NCBI GenBank assembly: GCA_900538355.1
Contig: UPXS01000022.1
Span: forward strand, 1 to 28,875
Length of the DNA stretch: 28,875 nt
Reading direction: 5' to 3'
Source: an uncultured Veillonella sp.
GTDB taxonomy: Bacteria > Bacillota > Negativicutes > Veillonellales > Veillonellaceae
Shown: positions 8,627-16,002 of the stretch, one piece after another
How positions within the stretch are numbered: position 1 is the stretch's first letter
How the letters are laid out: every line of letters begins with the position of its first letter
Program-made: the position numbers and the translations under genes
The notes under the pieces: model-generated
Database searches by the model: none
Told to the model about the DNA's origin: nothing
The model's input: only the letters and a program-made list of their open reading frames with translations

Positions 8627-9889
8627 TTATGCGCCTACATAGAGTAGGTAGATGTTCATAACAGTTACCACAATGCCAATACCCCATAACAGTACATTCG
8701 TATATTTGTGATTCGCATATTGCCCCATCACCTTGCGGCTACTTGTCATATAGAGCTGCAAGAAAATAGTTATCGGCAATTGCAAGCTCAAGAACATTTG
8801 AGAGATCAACAATGCTTGGAATGAATCGGTAACGAATACAATCAACAGCAATGCTGGAATATAGGTTAATGCCAAGCCCAATCTTGTATGGAAGTCTTTC
8901 ATATCGTAAGACTCACCAAACATGCCGGCAAAGATACTCGCCCCAGCCATGCCTGCCGTAGCAGATGACGCAAAGCCTGCAAAGAGCAATGCGATAGCAA
9001 AGATTGTACCTGCTGCAGGACCAATGAGAGGTCGTAACAATTCCTCAGCCTGTTCAAGCTCCGTTACTTCAATGCCATGAGCAAAGAACACTGCCGCCGC
9101 CAATAAGATCATGGCGGAGTTAATCATCCATCCAATCCCCATAGATAATAAGGTGTCTAGAAATTCATAACGCAATTGGCGCTTCATCACGGAAGGATCT
9201 TGCGTGTTAAACTGGCGACTTTGGATGATTTCTGAGTGCAAGAACAAATTGTGAGGCATAATAACAGCCCCTAAGATACTCAAAATAACGAGCATCGATT
9301 CATTAGGAACCTTAGGGTCTACCCAACCAATACCAGCTGCCGCCCAATCTACATTGACCATATTGACCTCTACGAGGTACGCCAATGCAATGAGGGATAC
9401 GAATCCTGCAATGATACGCTCTAGCTTCCGATAAGAGTTTGTTATGAGCATAATGGTACAGATAACAGCCGTCAAGATACTGCCTATCAAAAGAGGAATG
9501 CCAAATAGCATTTTTAATGCGATAGCTGCGCCGATAAACTCGGCCAGTGCCGTTGCTGCCGCTGCAATACCCGCCGTACTCAATACGAATCTAGACACAT
9601 AACGCGGCAAGAATTCATAAGCACATTCGGATAAACATTGGCCTCGTACAATGCCTAAGTGGGCCACGTTATGTTGCAACAAAATAAGCATAATCGTAGA
9701 TAGCGTAACTACCCACAATAGTTCATAGCCATAACTAGCACCAGCAGCTAGATTGGCCGCCCAATTGCCAGGGTCGATGAACCCAACCGTCACGATGATG
9801 CCAGGCCCTATATATTTAAAGACCTCGCTCACCTGCTGCTTACCGTTTTGGTGGACGGTAAACAGCTGTTTCTTTAAAAAATCAATCAT
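8627..9889 (-). CDS. mntH: Nramp-family divalent metal transporter (MntH)
   Basis: This 420-aa polytopic membrane protein is a proton-coupled Mn(II)/Fe(II) importer of the Nramp family. The two metal-binding unwound helices are visible: DPGN at residues 39-42 in TM1 (GFIDPGNWAANLAAGASYGY) and AVIMPHNLFLHSEIIQSR in TM6, with the Met and His of the canonical MPH motif. The length and about 11 membrane segments fit bacterial MntH. AAGGAG precedes the ATG by five bases. It begins 19 bases after the stop of the exported SLH-like gene and probably shares that gene's promoter at 10696-10724. No standard MntR box was recognised. Mn versus Fe preference cannot be read from the sequence. Confidence 0.93.
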   Translation of the reverse strand: MIDFLKKQLFTVHQNGKQQVSEVFKYIGPGIIVTVGFIDPGNWAANLAAGASYGYELLWVVTLSTIMLILLQHNVAHLGIVRGQCLSECAYEFLPRYVSRFVLSTAGIAAAATALAEFIGAAIALKMLFGIPLLIGSILTAVICTIMLITNSYRKLERIIAGFVSLIALAYLVEVNMVNVDWAAAGIGWVDPKVPNESMLVILSILGAVIMPHNLFLHSEIIQSRQFNTQDPSVMKRQLRYEFLDTLLSMGIGWMINSAMILLAAAVFFAHGIEVTELEQAEELLRPLIGPAAGTIFAIALLFAGFASSATAGMAGASIFAGMFGESYDMKDFHTRLGLALTYIPALLLIVFVTDSFQALLISQMFLSLQLPITIFLQLYMTSSRKVMGQYANHKYTNVLLWGIGIVVTVMNIYLLYVGA

Positions 9890-9908
9890 TATAACTCCTT
9901 AAATAGGG

Positions 9909-10661
9909 TTATAGAGTGAAAGTCATCTCCGTTTGCATGCGAGCATCGGTTTTAGATTTTGTATCCTTACCACCTGTATAACGGATGCGCACATTATTAT
10001 TTACTTTAACGCGAGAGTCATCAATTTTGAACTTCTTCATTTTTTCTTTGATTTGTTCATCAGTTAAAGCGCGTTCTTCTGGTTTTGCCACTTCGTCAGT
10101 AGCTGTATCTAAAGCCTCTTGTTGAGATTTAGATACTTGGTATGTTTTACCAGATTTCTTAGCCTTTTCAGCACGTTTTTCATCTAATTTTTGACGGCGC
10201 TCTCGGGTAACCTTCTTATCGCGAGCAATACGATAATCCATTACATCACGCATATTTTCTTGGTAAATACGCAACGCATATTGGCGATCATTTTCATTCA
10301 TTTGCTCCCGTTTTGTTACGACTTCGTCGATAAGCGGCATGAGTTCATCCTTTGTATAGCTTGTATTGCCATCAAAGACAAAACCATGTGTATCGGTAAT
10401 AGCACCGTGCTTAACTAGTGTTTGTAATGCTGTATACGTCCAATCATTTGGCGTAATCACACCTGCACTCACATGATGTTGTGCTTTGCTAGAGCTACTA
10501 ACAGTCTCTACATCAGCACTCACCCCATCTACCATAGGACGTGCGCTTGGAATAGAAATGCTTTCAGCATGAGCGAAACCAACAGAGGCAATGAGACATA
10601 ATGCACCGATGCCAACAGCGCGACGAAGTAAATGTATGTGATGTGTATATTTTGTATTCAT
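9909..10661 (-). CDS. Exported protein with SLH-like segment and short C-terminal beta-strands
   Basis: This protein of about 250 aa starts at 10661, where AGGAG lies six bases upstream. It has a Sec signal peptide (RRAVGIGALCLIASVGFAHA) with AHA as a likely cleavage site. The mature part has a segment resembling an S-layer-homology domain (NDWTYTALQTLVKHGAIT ... YTKDELMPLIDEVV, about residues 68-115). A long, highly charged, likely coiled-coil region (about 120-210) follows. The C terminus, VRIRYTGG ... MQTEMTFTL, looks like one or two outer-membrane beta-strands. SLH-plus-barrel proteins of the OmpM type tether the outer membrane to peptidoglycan in Negativicutes; here only a remnant of the barrel is present. 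It is encoded just ahead of mntH. The function is unknown. Confidence 0.75.
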   Translation of the reverse strand: MNTKYTHHIHLLRRAVGIGALCLIASVGFAHAESISIPSARPMVDGVSADVETVSSSSKAQHHVSAGVITPNDWTYTALQTLVKHGAITDTHGFVFDGNTSYTKDELMPLIDEVVTKREQMNENDRQYALRIYQENMRDVMDYRIARDKKVTRERRQKLDEKRAEKAKKSGKTYQVSKSQQEALDTATDEVAKPEERALTDEQIKEKMKKFKIDDSRVKVNNNVRIRYTGGKDTKSKTDARMQTEMTFTL

Positions 10662-10695
10662 AAGAGTCTCCTTAAAATTACATTTGATACAATCT

Positions 10696-10724
10696 ATTAT
10701 ATGAAACCCCTTATCATACGTCAA
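10696..10724 (-). promoter_or_regulatory. Sigma-70 promoter of the SLH-like/mntH unit
   Basis: On the minus strand TTGACG (10719-10724) and a perfect TATAAT (10696-10701) are separated by 17 bases. The predicted start is near 10690, giving a leader of about 28 bases. Confidence 0.85.
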
Positions 10725-10830
10725 CTCTATAACCTTACACAAGTATAAATCAATATTTACAAGACCTCAGGCTCACTTGAGCCCTTATGCCTTTAGATCT
10801 ATACCCAGTAAATACCACAATAAAACAAAA

Positions 10831-10858
10831 AGACCTCACATCGCGTGATGTGAGGTCT
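10831..10858 (-). terminator. Intrinsic terminator of tRNA-Ser
   Basis: AGACCTCACATC pairs perfectly with GATGTGAGGTCT around a four-base loop. On the minus strand it is followed by TTTTGTTTT. It starts five bases after the tRNA 3' end and may also end dps read-through. Confidence 0.9.
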
Positions 10859-10863
10859 CAGCA

Positions 10864-10954
10864 TGGCGGAGGATTAGGGATTCGAACCCTAGCGACGGTA
10901 ACCCGCCCTAACGATTTAGCAAACCGTCCTCTTCAGCCTCTTGAGTAATCCTCC
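10864..10954 (-). tRNA. tRNA-Ser (anticodon GCT)
   Basis: This is a 91-nt class II tRNA. The acceptor stem is GGAGGAT/ATCCTCC, with G73 and an encoded CCA. The T arm carries GGTTCGAATCC. The anticodon stem ACGGT/ATCGT encloses the loop TTGCTAA with anticodon GCT at 10918-10920, which reads AGC and AGU serine codons. A long variable arm, typical of tRNA-Ser, lies between. Confidence 0.97.
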
Positions 10955-10969
10955 ATGCTTTACTGGGTA

Positions 10970-10999
10970 ATCATATCATACCCAATAAGGCATTGTCAA
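10970..10999 (-). promoter_or_regulatory. Promoter of tRNA-Ser
   Basis: TTGACA (10994-10999) and TATGAT (10970-10975) are spaced 18 bases apart, with TG one base before the -10 (extended -10). The predicted start is a few bases upstream of the tRNA 5' end at 10954. Confidence 0.8.
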
Positions 11000-11004
11000 T
11001 CGTA

Positions 11005-11439
11005 TTATTTCAACATAGATTCGATGAACCAGATTTGTTTTACATAGTATGCAACGTGATCTTCCATCATGCTTACGAGCAAGAAATCACCTTCTTCATC
11101 AGCAGCTGCACGGATTGCTACAGCTTGATCATTCATGTATTTGAAGTCTTTAAGAAGAATTTCAATTACTTTCGCTTGAGGGATATCTTCTTGACCTAAT
11201 TCTTCAATTTTAGTCAATTTTGCGTATTCTGCAGCATTAACCAATGGGAATTGACCTTGCATTTTCACATGCTCTGCTACTGCATCGAAGTATTCAAACG
11301 CTTCATCATAAATAGATTCCAAATATTCGTGGATGGATTTGAATTGTGGACCTGTTACGTTGAAATGTAGGTTATGTAATTTTACGTTCCATACGGAAAG
11401 ATCTGCTAAATATTGGTTTACTTGTTGTACGTTTTTCAT
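11005..11439 (-). CDS. dps: Dps-family ferritin-like protein
   Basis: This 144-aa four-helix protein belongs to the Dps/mini-ferritin family, whose members oxidise and store iron as dodecamers and protect DNA from Fenton chemistry. The N-terminal block KLHNLHFNVTGPQFKSIHEYLESIYDEAFEYFDAVAEHV holds the His, Asp and Glu residues expected for the inter-subunit ferroxidase site, and EYLESIYDE matches the family. There is no basic N-terminal DNA-binding tail, as in many Firmicute Dps proteins. The start at 11439 is chosen because AAGGAG lies seven bases upstream; the longer in-frame reading has none. A strong promoter and a palindromic operator lie upstream. No terminator separates it from the tRNA gene. 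Confidence 0.92.
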   Translation of the reverse strand: MKNVQQVNQYLADLSVWNVKLHNLHFNVTGPQFKSIHEYLESIYDEAFEYFDAVAEHVKMQGQFPLVNAAEYAKLTKIEELGQEDIPQAKVIEILLKDFKYMNDQAVAIRAAADEEGDFLLVSMMEDHVAYYVKQIWFIESMLK

Positions 11440-11536
11440 AATAATACTCCTTTTTCTTTTAATTCTCAAATACAGTTTATTCAAAAAGCAGAATAAACCC
11501 AGTCGGCTTCTATGCCATCAATTCGTTTATCTAATT

Positions 11537-11556
11537 TGTAATCAGTATTGATTACA
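11537..11556. promoter_or_regulatory. Palindromic operator at the dps transcription start
   Basis: TGTAATCA-GTAT-TGATTACA is a perfect inverted repeat (8-4-8) at the predicted start site of dps, just downstream of its -10 box. The placement suits a repressor, perhaps a PerR/Fur-type metal or peroxide regulator, though the sequence does not match their classic boxes exactly. Confidence 0.65.
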
Positions 11557-11562
11557 TAACTA

Positions 11563-11591
11563 ATTTTATCAATAATGATTTTCCTTGTCAA
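11563..11591 (-). promoter_or_regulatory. Promoter of dps
   Basis: TTGACA (11586-11591) and TAAAAT (11563-11568) are separated by 17 bases. The predicted start falls at about 11556, at the edge of the palindrome, leaving a leader of about 115 bases. Confidence 0.78.
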
Positions 11592-11628
11592 TACATTAAA
11601 TCGATTTTTTTGAATATTTTATAAAAAA

Positions 11629-11665
11629 AACCTCTAACTACTAGTTCAACTAATAGTTAGAGGTT
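11629..11665 (-). terminator. Intrinsic terminator of cysE
   Basis: AACCTCTAACTA (11629-11640) pairs with TAGTTAGAGGTT (11654-11665). On the minus strand it is followed by a run of six more Ts, 38 bases past the cysE stop. Confidence 0.92.
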
Positions 11666-11703
11666 CTATCCTTCTATATTATATGCGGTTTTATTCCACT
11701 ACA

Positions 11704-12312
11704 TTAAATGTAATATTCTATGTAATCATCAGGAATTTTCTTTTCCTCAGCCATACCGTTATTAGTGCGACGAGGTTTACGGACATACATATTTTCCGGA
11801 TCCGTTTCAAAGATAACCATATCTTTAGGGATATCGTGTTTGATAACGAGGTTACAACCAATTTTAGTGCGAGCCCCAATGGTAATATCCCCTAAGATTT
11901 TCGTACCTGTACCGATGAGCACTTCGTCTTCAATGGTTGGATGGCGTTTTACCTTTTTAGAGGACATACCACCTAATGTTACTTGATGGAACAAGGTCAC
12001 ATTATCCCCTACGATTGCCGTTTCACCGATAACGACACCCATGCCATGGTCGATAAATAAACCACGACCGATGGTAGCACCTGGATGGATTTCAATGCCG
12101 GTTACGTGACGAGAGTGAAGTGCTACACGACGAGCCAAGGTTGGCCAACCCGCCTTATAAAGGCGATGCGCAAAGAAGTGCCAGAACAAAGCTGTAATAT
12201 GCGGGTATGTCCAAATAACCATCCACACATTTGTTGCTGCTGGGTCAGAATCCATTACGCGTTTAATATTATATTGAATTTTGCCCCATAATTCGCGTAA
12301 ACCTTGTATCAT
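11704..12312 (-). CDS. cysE: Serine O-acetyltransferase
   Basis: This 202-aa enzyme makes O-acetylserine from serine and acetyl-CoA, the first step of cysteine synthesis. It has a short alpha-helical N terminus followed by a left-handed beta-helix of hexapeptide repeats (about residues 70-175: IHPGATIGRGLFIDHGMGVVIGE ... VTLFHQVTLGG). Catalytic Asp88-His89 (DHGMGVVIGE) and the HPGATIG His are present. The short N terminus is the form usual in Firmicutes (EpsC-like), compared with about 270 aa in E. coli. GGAG lies five bases upstream of the ATG. It lies downstream of cysK on the same strand, separated by about 100 bases that include a motif shared with the cysK promoter. The pair forms the two-step cysteine route. 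Confidence 0.95.
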   Translation of the reverse strand: MIQGLRELWGKIQYNIKRVMDSDPAATNVWMVIWTYPHITALFWHFFAHRLYKAGWPTLARRVALHSRHVTGIEIHPGATIGRGLFIDHGMGVVIGETAIVGDNVTLFHQVTLGGMSSKKVKRHPTIEDEVLIGTGTKILGDITIGARTKIGCNLVIKHDIPKDMVIFETDPENMYVRKPRRTNNGMAEEKKIPDDYIEYYI

Positions 12313-12372
12313 AGCGACTCCATCTCAAATAACTCTACTCATATATAATATATAGTATACAACATATGTGGT

Positions 12373-12388
12373 ATGTATTCCTATACAT
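12373..12388. promoter_or_regulatory. Putative cysteine-regulon operator upstream of cysE
   Basis: ATGTAT-TCCT-ATACAT is an inverted repeat in the cysK-cysE gap. Its TGTATTCCNATA core recurs upstream of cysK. It lies where the -35 of a cysE promoter using TATACT (12354-12359) would be. A CymR-like (Rrf2) regulator is one possibility. Confidence 0.45.
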
Positions 12389-12414
12389 AAGATGTTTTAT
12401 CTATGCGAAATCCG

Positions 12415-13329
12415 TTACTTTACATATTCATTATTGGCGAAGTCCAAGAGGGATAAATATTTTTCTACCCCATCTGGCGCAATCACCACAATATTAGCTT
12501 TTGGCTCTTCCCGCGCAATACGCTTTGCCGCAACGATAGCCGCCCCTGAGGAAAGGCCAATAGAAACACCACTTTCACGCATAAAGGTTTGCACTTCACT
12601 GAAAGCCTCTTCATCGCTTACAGTTTGTATACCGTCCATCAAGCTTTGATCAAAGTTTTCAGGAATAAAGCCTGCTCCAATGCCTTGAATTTTGTGAGGA
12701 CCGCCCTTACCTTCCGTAATGGCTGGAGAACCTGTTGGCTCTACGGCAATGGCCTTCAAGTTAGGATTATGTTCTTTCAAACGTTTTGCAACGCCTGTAA
12801 AAGTACCGCCAGTACCGATACCAGCTATGAATACATCTACATTTGGCACTTGCTCTACAATTTCAGCACCAGTTGTACGATAATGCATATCTGGGTTTGC
12901 AGGGTTTACGAATTGGCCCAATGTGAAAGCATTTGGGTATTTATCTAAAATTTCACTAGCTCGTTCAAGAGCACCTCTCATACCAGTTTCTTTCGGTGTT
13001 AAGATGAGCTGCGCACCATAGGCCTTAATGAGCTCACGGCGTTCTTTACTCATGCTTTCAGGCATAATAATAACAGTTTTAATATGCAAAATGGCACCAA
13101 CCATGGCAAGAGCAATGCCTGTATTACCGCTTGTGGCCTCTACGATAATGCTATCTTCGTGAAGGCGTCCTTTTTCCTTAGCATCTTGCAACATACCAAG
13201 TACTGCGCGGTCTTTCACAGAACCGCCTACATTATATTTTTCAAGTTTTACATAAATATTGGTATTTGGTAATTGATATACCGGAGTTTTACCAATTAGT
13301 TCAGTTGTTTGATTTGTGACTATGCTCAT
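12415..13329 (-). CDS. cysK: Cysteine synthase A (O-acetylserine sulfhydrylase)
   Basis: This 304-aa PLP enzyme converts O-acetylserine and sulfide to cysteine. The PLP lysine is K39 in KYNVGGSVKDRA, and the substrate loop is TSGNTG (66-71). The phosphate-binding GIGTGGTFTGV loop and the C-terminal SGVSIGLSSGAA block, which holds the Ser near the pyridine nitrogen, are present. The length matches CysK. The start at 13329 has AAGGAGG about seven bases upstream; a further 16 upstream codons in frame would run through a terminator hairpin and are unlikely to be translated. It has its own promoter (13459-13488) and a leader of about 120 bases containing a strong terminator-like hairpin, so attenuation is likely. 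Confidence 0.95.
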   Translation of the reverse strand: MSIVTNQTTELIGKTPVYQLPNTNIYVKLEKYNVGGSVKDRAVLGMLQDAKEKGRLHEDSIIVEATSGNTGIALAMVGAILHIKTVIIMPESMSKERRELIKAYGAQLILTPKETGMRGALERASEILDKYPNAFTLGQFVNPANPDMHYRTTGAEIVEQVPNVDVFIAGIGTGGTFTGVAKRLKEHNPNLKAIAVEPTGSPAITEGKGGPHKIQGIGAGFIPENFDQSLMDGIQTVSDEEAFSEVQTFMRESGVSIGLSSGAAIVAAKRIAREEPKANIVVIAPDGVEKYLSLLDFANNEYVK

Positions 13330-13360
13330 CTGATCCTCCTTTTGGCGATAGATGATAAAA

Positions 13361-13389
13361 ATCGTCCTCAGGAACATCCCAAGGACGAT
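13361..13389 (-). terminator. Terminator hairpin in the cysK leader (possible attenuator)
   Basis: The arms 13361-13373 and 13377-13389 form a 13-bp stem (two G-T pairs) with a three-base loop. On the minus strand it is followed by TTTTATC. It ends only about 30 bases before the cysK ATG, leaving no room for another promoter, so it must be in the cysK transcript. Confidence 0.7.
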
Positions 13390-13435
13390 ATGATTTTCAC
13401 CTTGTTATTCTCTATACACTGGATATAACCATTTG

Positions 13436-13453
13436 TGTATTCCCATAAATACA
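13436..13453. promoter_or_regulatory. Putative cysteine-regulon operator at the cysK start site
   Basis: TGTATTCCCATAAATACA is an imperfect inverted repeat overlapping the predicted cysK transcription start. It shares TGTATTCCNATA with the element upstream of cysE. Confidence 0.45.
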
Positions 13454-13458
13454 TTCAT

Positions 13459-13488
13459 ACTCTATCACCTGCATCTATGCATTGTCAA
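13459..13488 (-). promoter_or_regulatory. Putative cysK promoter
   Basis: TTGACA (13483-13488) and TAGAGT (13459-13464) are separated by 18 bases on the minus strand. The -35 is consensus and the -10 is weak, which suits a regulated promoter. Confidence 0.55.
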
Positions 13489-13542
13489 GAGAATGAGAAC
13501 CGCTTTTAAAACCCTAAAAATACAGGAAATAACTAGGTTTAT

Positions 13543-14403
13543 TTATAAATTTGTCAGTGTGTCTACCACCACACCCCAGGTAATGGGCACCATAATGATA
13601 GCTAGCGCAAGCCCAATAAAGATGACGGCTCCTAGTATAACGGTAAGACGCGGAATGATGGCTATAACAGTGCTATTCGCTACGTTATACGCCTTATCTA
13701 TGTCATAGTGTAGCGCTACATAGCCCCACAAAAATCCTGCTATCAGATATGACGCTACATAAGGGTCTAGTATGATATGCGTTGATGTTATCAATTCAAC
13801 ATGCATTAATCGATTGATGACTGGTGAAAGTAGCACATTAGTGAGTATAGCTATAAGCTTAAACCACATAAGACATATAATATAAGGCCACATAGTTCTC
13901 ATGGTCATCCGCAACATATAAAGCAGACCAACCATACCTGAACCCAACGTGCCCTTTGTATGTGCCATATACCGTTCCATCCAAGACGGTTGTTCTTTGC
14001 CTTGATGTAGTTGGTCATAGTGAAACGATAAATTTCTTTCACCGTGCGCCAAATCGACAAGGCCTAGCACTTGTAACAATACTAAAACAAAGACGAAAAC
14101 AACGCCTATTTGGAAGCTTTCACTAAAGAATATCGCCATCGGGTCAAATGTTAGCTCACGCAAAGCAGACAGATTGCCATACACATCATAAAATGCGGCA
14201 TATATGCCATTTGTCGTGAGTACATCTACGATAAACAGGGTCAATACAAAGATAAAATACCCATTCCACCGAGTCCATCTGCTGAGATGTGACAACTGCG
14301 TATACTCCCCTACGATCATGGATGCTGGATGTATAGACAAGGTCATACCGATCATAAAAAACATTATGAACGATGTGCCCATTGTTATATATTCATATAC
14401 CAT
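13543..14403 (-). CDS. Integral membrane protein of unknown function, coupled to queF
   Basis: This 286-aa protein has about six hydrophobic segments, near residues 8-28, 48-68, 98-116, 165-190, 215-235 and 255-280. A charged central loop (HGERNLSFHYDQLHQGKEQPSW) lies between the third and fourth. I recognise no family. The ATG at 14403 is one base after the queF stop (TAATATG), with no good ribosome site, so translation probably depends on coupling to queF. No QueT or YhhQ queuosine-transporter motif is apparent. No convincing terminator follows before the cysK promoter. Confidence 0.7.
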   Translation of the reverse strand: MVYEYITMGTSFIMFFMIGMTLSIHPASMIVGEYTQLSHLSRWTRWNGYFIFVLTLFIVDVLTTNGIYAAFYDVYGNLSALRELTFDPMAIFFSESFQIGVVFVFVLVLLQVLGLVDLAHGERNLSFHYDQLHQGKEQPSWMERYMAHTKGTLGSGMVGLLYMLRMTMRTMWPYIICLMWFKLIAILTNVLLSPVINRLMHVELITSTHIILDPYVASYLIAGFLWGYVALHYDIDKAYNVANSTVIAIIPRLTVILGAVIFIGLALAIIMVPITWGVVVDTLTNL

Positions 14404-14404
14404 A

Positions 14405-14902
14405 TTAACGGTATGCTACGCGCTCAGGTTGCATGTCGTGGAAATGAAGGCGCTCTTTTGCCGTCTTTTCCCACTCTGTACCAGGCTTGCCATAGTTTGC
14501 GTATGGATCGATGGACAAACCACCGCGTGGCGTAAACTTGCCCCATACCTCGATGTACTTAGGATCCATCAACTTAATAAGGTCTTTCATAATGATATTG
14601 ATGCAATCCTCATGGAAGTCCCCATGATTGCGGAAACTAAATAGGTACAATTTCAAAGACTTGGACTCAACCATTTTCTTATCTGGTACATAAGAAATAT
14701 AGATTGTGGCAAAGTCTGGTTGACCTGTCATAGGACACAAGCTAGTGAACTCAGGACAGTTAAACTTAACGAAGTAATCATTATCAGGGTGCTTGTTATC
14801 AAACGCCTCTAACACCTGTGCTGCATAATCAGTTGGGTAATCGGTCTTGTGACCTAACATCGTTACCCCTTGTAACTCTTTTTCAGATCTGCCGGATGCC
14901 AT
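14405..14902 (-). CDS. queF: NADPH-dependent 7-cyano-7-deazaguanine reductase
   Basis: This 165-aa unimodular QueF reduces preQ0 to preQ1 in queuosine tRNA modification. The catalytic Cys56 lies in FTSLCPMTGQPDFATI, which also holds the proton-donor Asp63. The QueF NADPH motif reads ESKSLKLY (79-86), followed by FRNHGDFHEDC. The length suits the short T-fold form found in Bacillus. AGAGG lies six bases before the ATG. The other preQ0 genes (queC, queD, queE) are not in the window. The following membrane protein is coupled to it. No preQ1 riboswitch was seen in the leader of about 60 bases. Confidence 0.95.
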   Translation of the reverse strand: MASGRSEKELQGVTMLGHKTDYPTDYAAQVLEAFDNKHPDNDYFVKFNCPEFTSLCPMTGQPDFATIYISYVPDKKMVESKSLKLYLFSFRNHGDFHEDCINIIMKDLIKLMDPKYIEVWGKFTPRGGLSIDPYANYGKPGTEWEKTAKERLHFHDMQPERVAYR

Positions 14903-14970
14903 AAGGAACCTCTTTCTCTAAACTTTATAACTCTATAATTAGATATATTGAATAATTCATGTAACACTTA

Positions 14971-14979
14971 ATTATAGCA
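14971..14979 (-). promoter_or_regulatory. Extended -10 promoter of queF
   Basis: TGC-TATAAT on the minus strand is an extended -10 (TGnTATAAT) with a perfect hexamer about 65 bases upstream of the queF start. No clear -35 is seen, as is allowed for extended -10 promoters. Confidence 0.5.
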
Positions 14980-14992
14980 TATAAGAAAGTAC

Positions 14993-15814
14993 TTATATTT
15001 CTATATGATCAGGTAGTTTATCAAAATCAATGACATATTCTTCAAAAATAGAGGTTGCCTCCAAATCATTCCATCTCAATAGAATAAGATGTAATTCGTC
15101 ATCCTGTTCAAAGAAAACGGTGCAAGCACCAAATGAAGGAAACTTAAAGGATATGAACCTACTTATATCATCATTATCTAACTTAATTAGCTGTAATTTA
15201 TCCTCCGCAACAGCTAAACAATATCGAGCAGTTGCAGCAATATCAAAACAATCAATATCTACAAAGTCGTTAACTTCTACCTTTTTCATAGAATCTATGA
15301 TAGTAATTTTATTACTATCAAAATAAGCTAGTACGCCCTTATGAAAATAGCTATGTTTATCTTTGCTTTGACTATAAAACCAGTTAAAGAGTTTATCCGT
15401 GTCTCGTACATCCTCAACTAGCTGAACTGTAAAATCTTTAAATGACCAACAAAGAATCCCCTTACTAGTATTCATATAAACAGCGTCATCAGTAAAATGA
15501 TATAGAGCTTTAAATCTAACTGTTTTAAACTCTTGCGGGGTTGGAATAAGCTTAACAAACTCATTATCTATATCAATAAAACAATATGTTTCTTCTAAAA
15601 CTAAAACCAGTCTATTTCTAGAAAAATCCACATAAATAATTTCAGGAAGTAAGATATCTTCACCTATATAGATTCGTTTTACTTCATTCCAATCAGCATC
15701 TAATACAATAATCCCTTTATACTCGTTATTAATAATTGTATATCTACTACTTTGTTCAACCAAAAACACCTGATTCTGTGAATAGGAGCTTTTAAAACAC
15801 TTAATAGGTTTCAT
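14993..15814 (-). CDS. Hypothetical 273-aa protein, probably all-beta
   Basis: This cytosolic protein has no signal peptide or membrane segment, and I recognise no family. The sequence alternates short strands and turns (GIIVLDADWNEVKRIYIGED, NRLVLVLEETYCFIDIDNE, GILCWSFKDFTVQLVEDV, KITIIDSMKKVEVND). Such repetition suggests a beta-propeller-like fold with about five or six blades. Base composition is more AT-rich than that of its neighbours, a possible sign of transfer. AAAGGA lies 12 bases before the ATG, a long spacing, and the better-spaced ATG is followed at once by a stop, so translation may be weak. It is flanked by queF downstream and a divergent exported-protein gene upstream. Confidence 0.65.
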   Translation of the reverse strand: MKPIKCFKSSYSQNQVFLVEQSSRYTIINNEYKGIIVLDADWNEVKRIYIGEDILLPEIIYVDFSRNRLVLVLEETYCFIDIDNEFVKLIPTPQEFKTVRFKALYHFTDDAVYMNTSKGILCWSFKDFTVQLVEDVRDTDKLFNWFYSQSKDKHSYFHKGVLAYFDSNKITIIDSMKKVEVNDFVDIDCFDIAATARYCLAVAEDKLQLIKLDNDDISRFISFKFPSFGACTVFFEQDDELHLILLRWNDLEATSIFEEYVIDFDKLPDHIEI

Positions 15815-15910
15815 AATATCATAGTATCCTTTCTTCCTATCAATTATATACTAGCTACCAATAGTTATAAAACCGTCTTATTCATCCATAAATCAGGTCT
15901 TTATTTTAGA

Positions 15911-15939
15911 TTGTGTAAAATTAAAATTTATAATAAAAT
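15911..15939 (+). promoter_or_regulatory. Promoter of the Cu-amine-oxidase-N-type gene
   Basis: TTGTGT (15911-15916) and TAAAAT (15934-15939) are spaced 17 bases apart on the plus strand, about 64 bases before the ATG at 16003. Confidence 0.6.
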
Positions 15940-16002
15940 ATTCATATACATTTGGTAATGTTAGTTTATTCAGAACGATATAACACCTTATGGAGGTCAC
16001 TT

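Noticed and set aside
12589..12948. Open frame of 119 codons on the plus strand inside cysK
   Set aside because: It is antisense to a well-conserved PLP enzyme, with no ribosome site and low-complexity Cys/Trp-rich translation.
13361..13490. T-box or SAM riboswitch upstream of cysK
   Set aside because: No T-box core (AGGGTGGNACCGCG type) or S-box elements were found; only the hairpin and short stems are present.
14204..14644. Open frame of 146 codons on the plus strand across the queF and membrane-protein genes
   Set aside because: It lies opposite two coupled genes, one with clear QueF motifs, has no ribosome site, and its product has no family-like pattern.
14903..14980. preQ1 riboswitch ahead of queF
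   Set aside because: The leader is short and AT-rich and lacks the small pseudoknot hairpin with the A-rich tail expected for preQ1-I.
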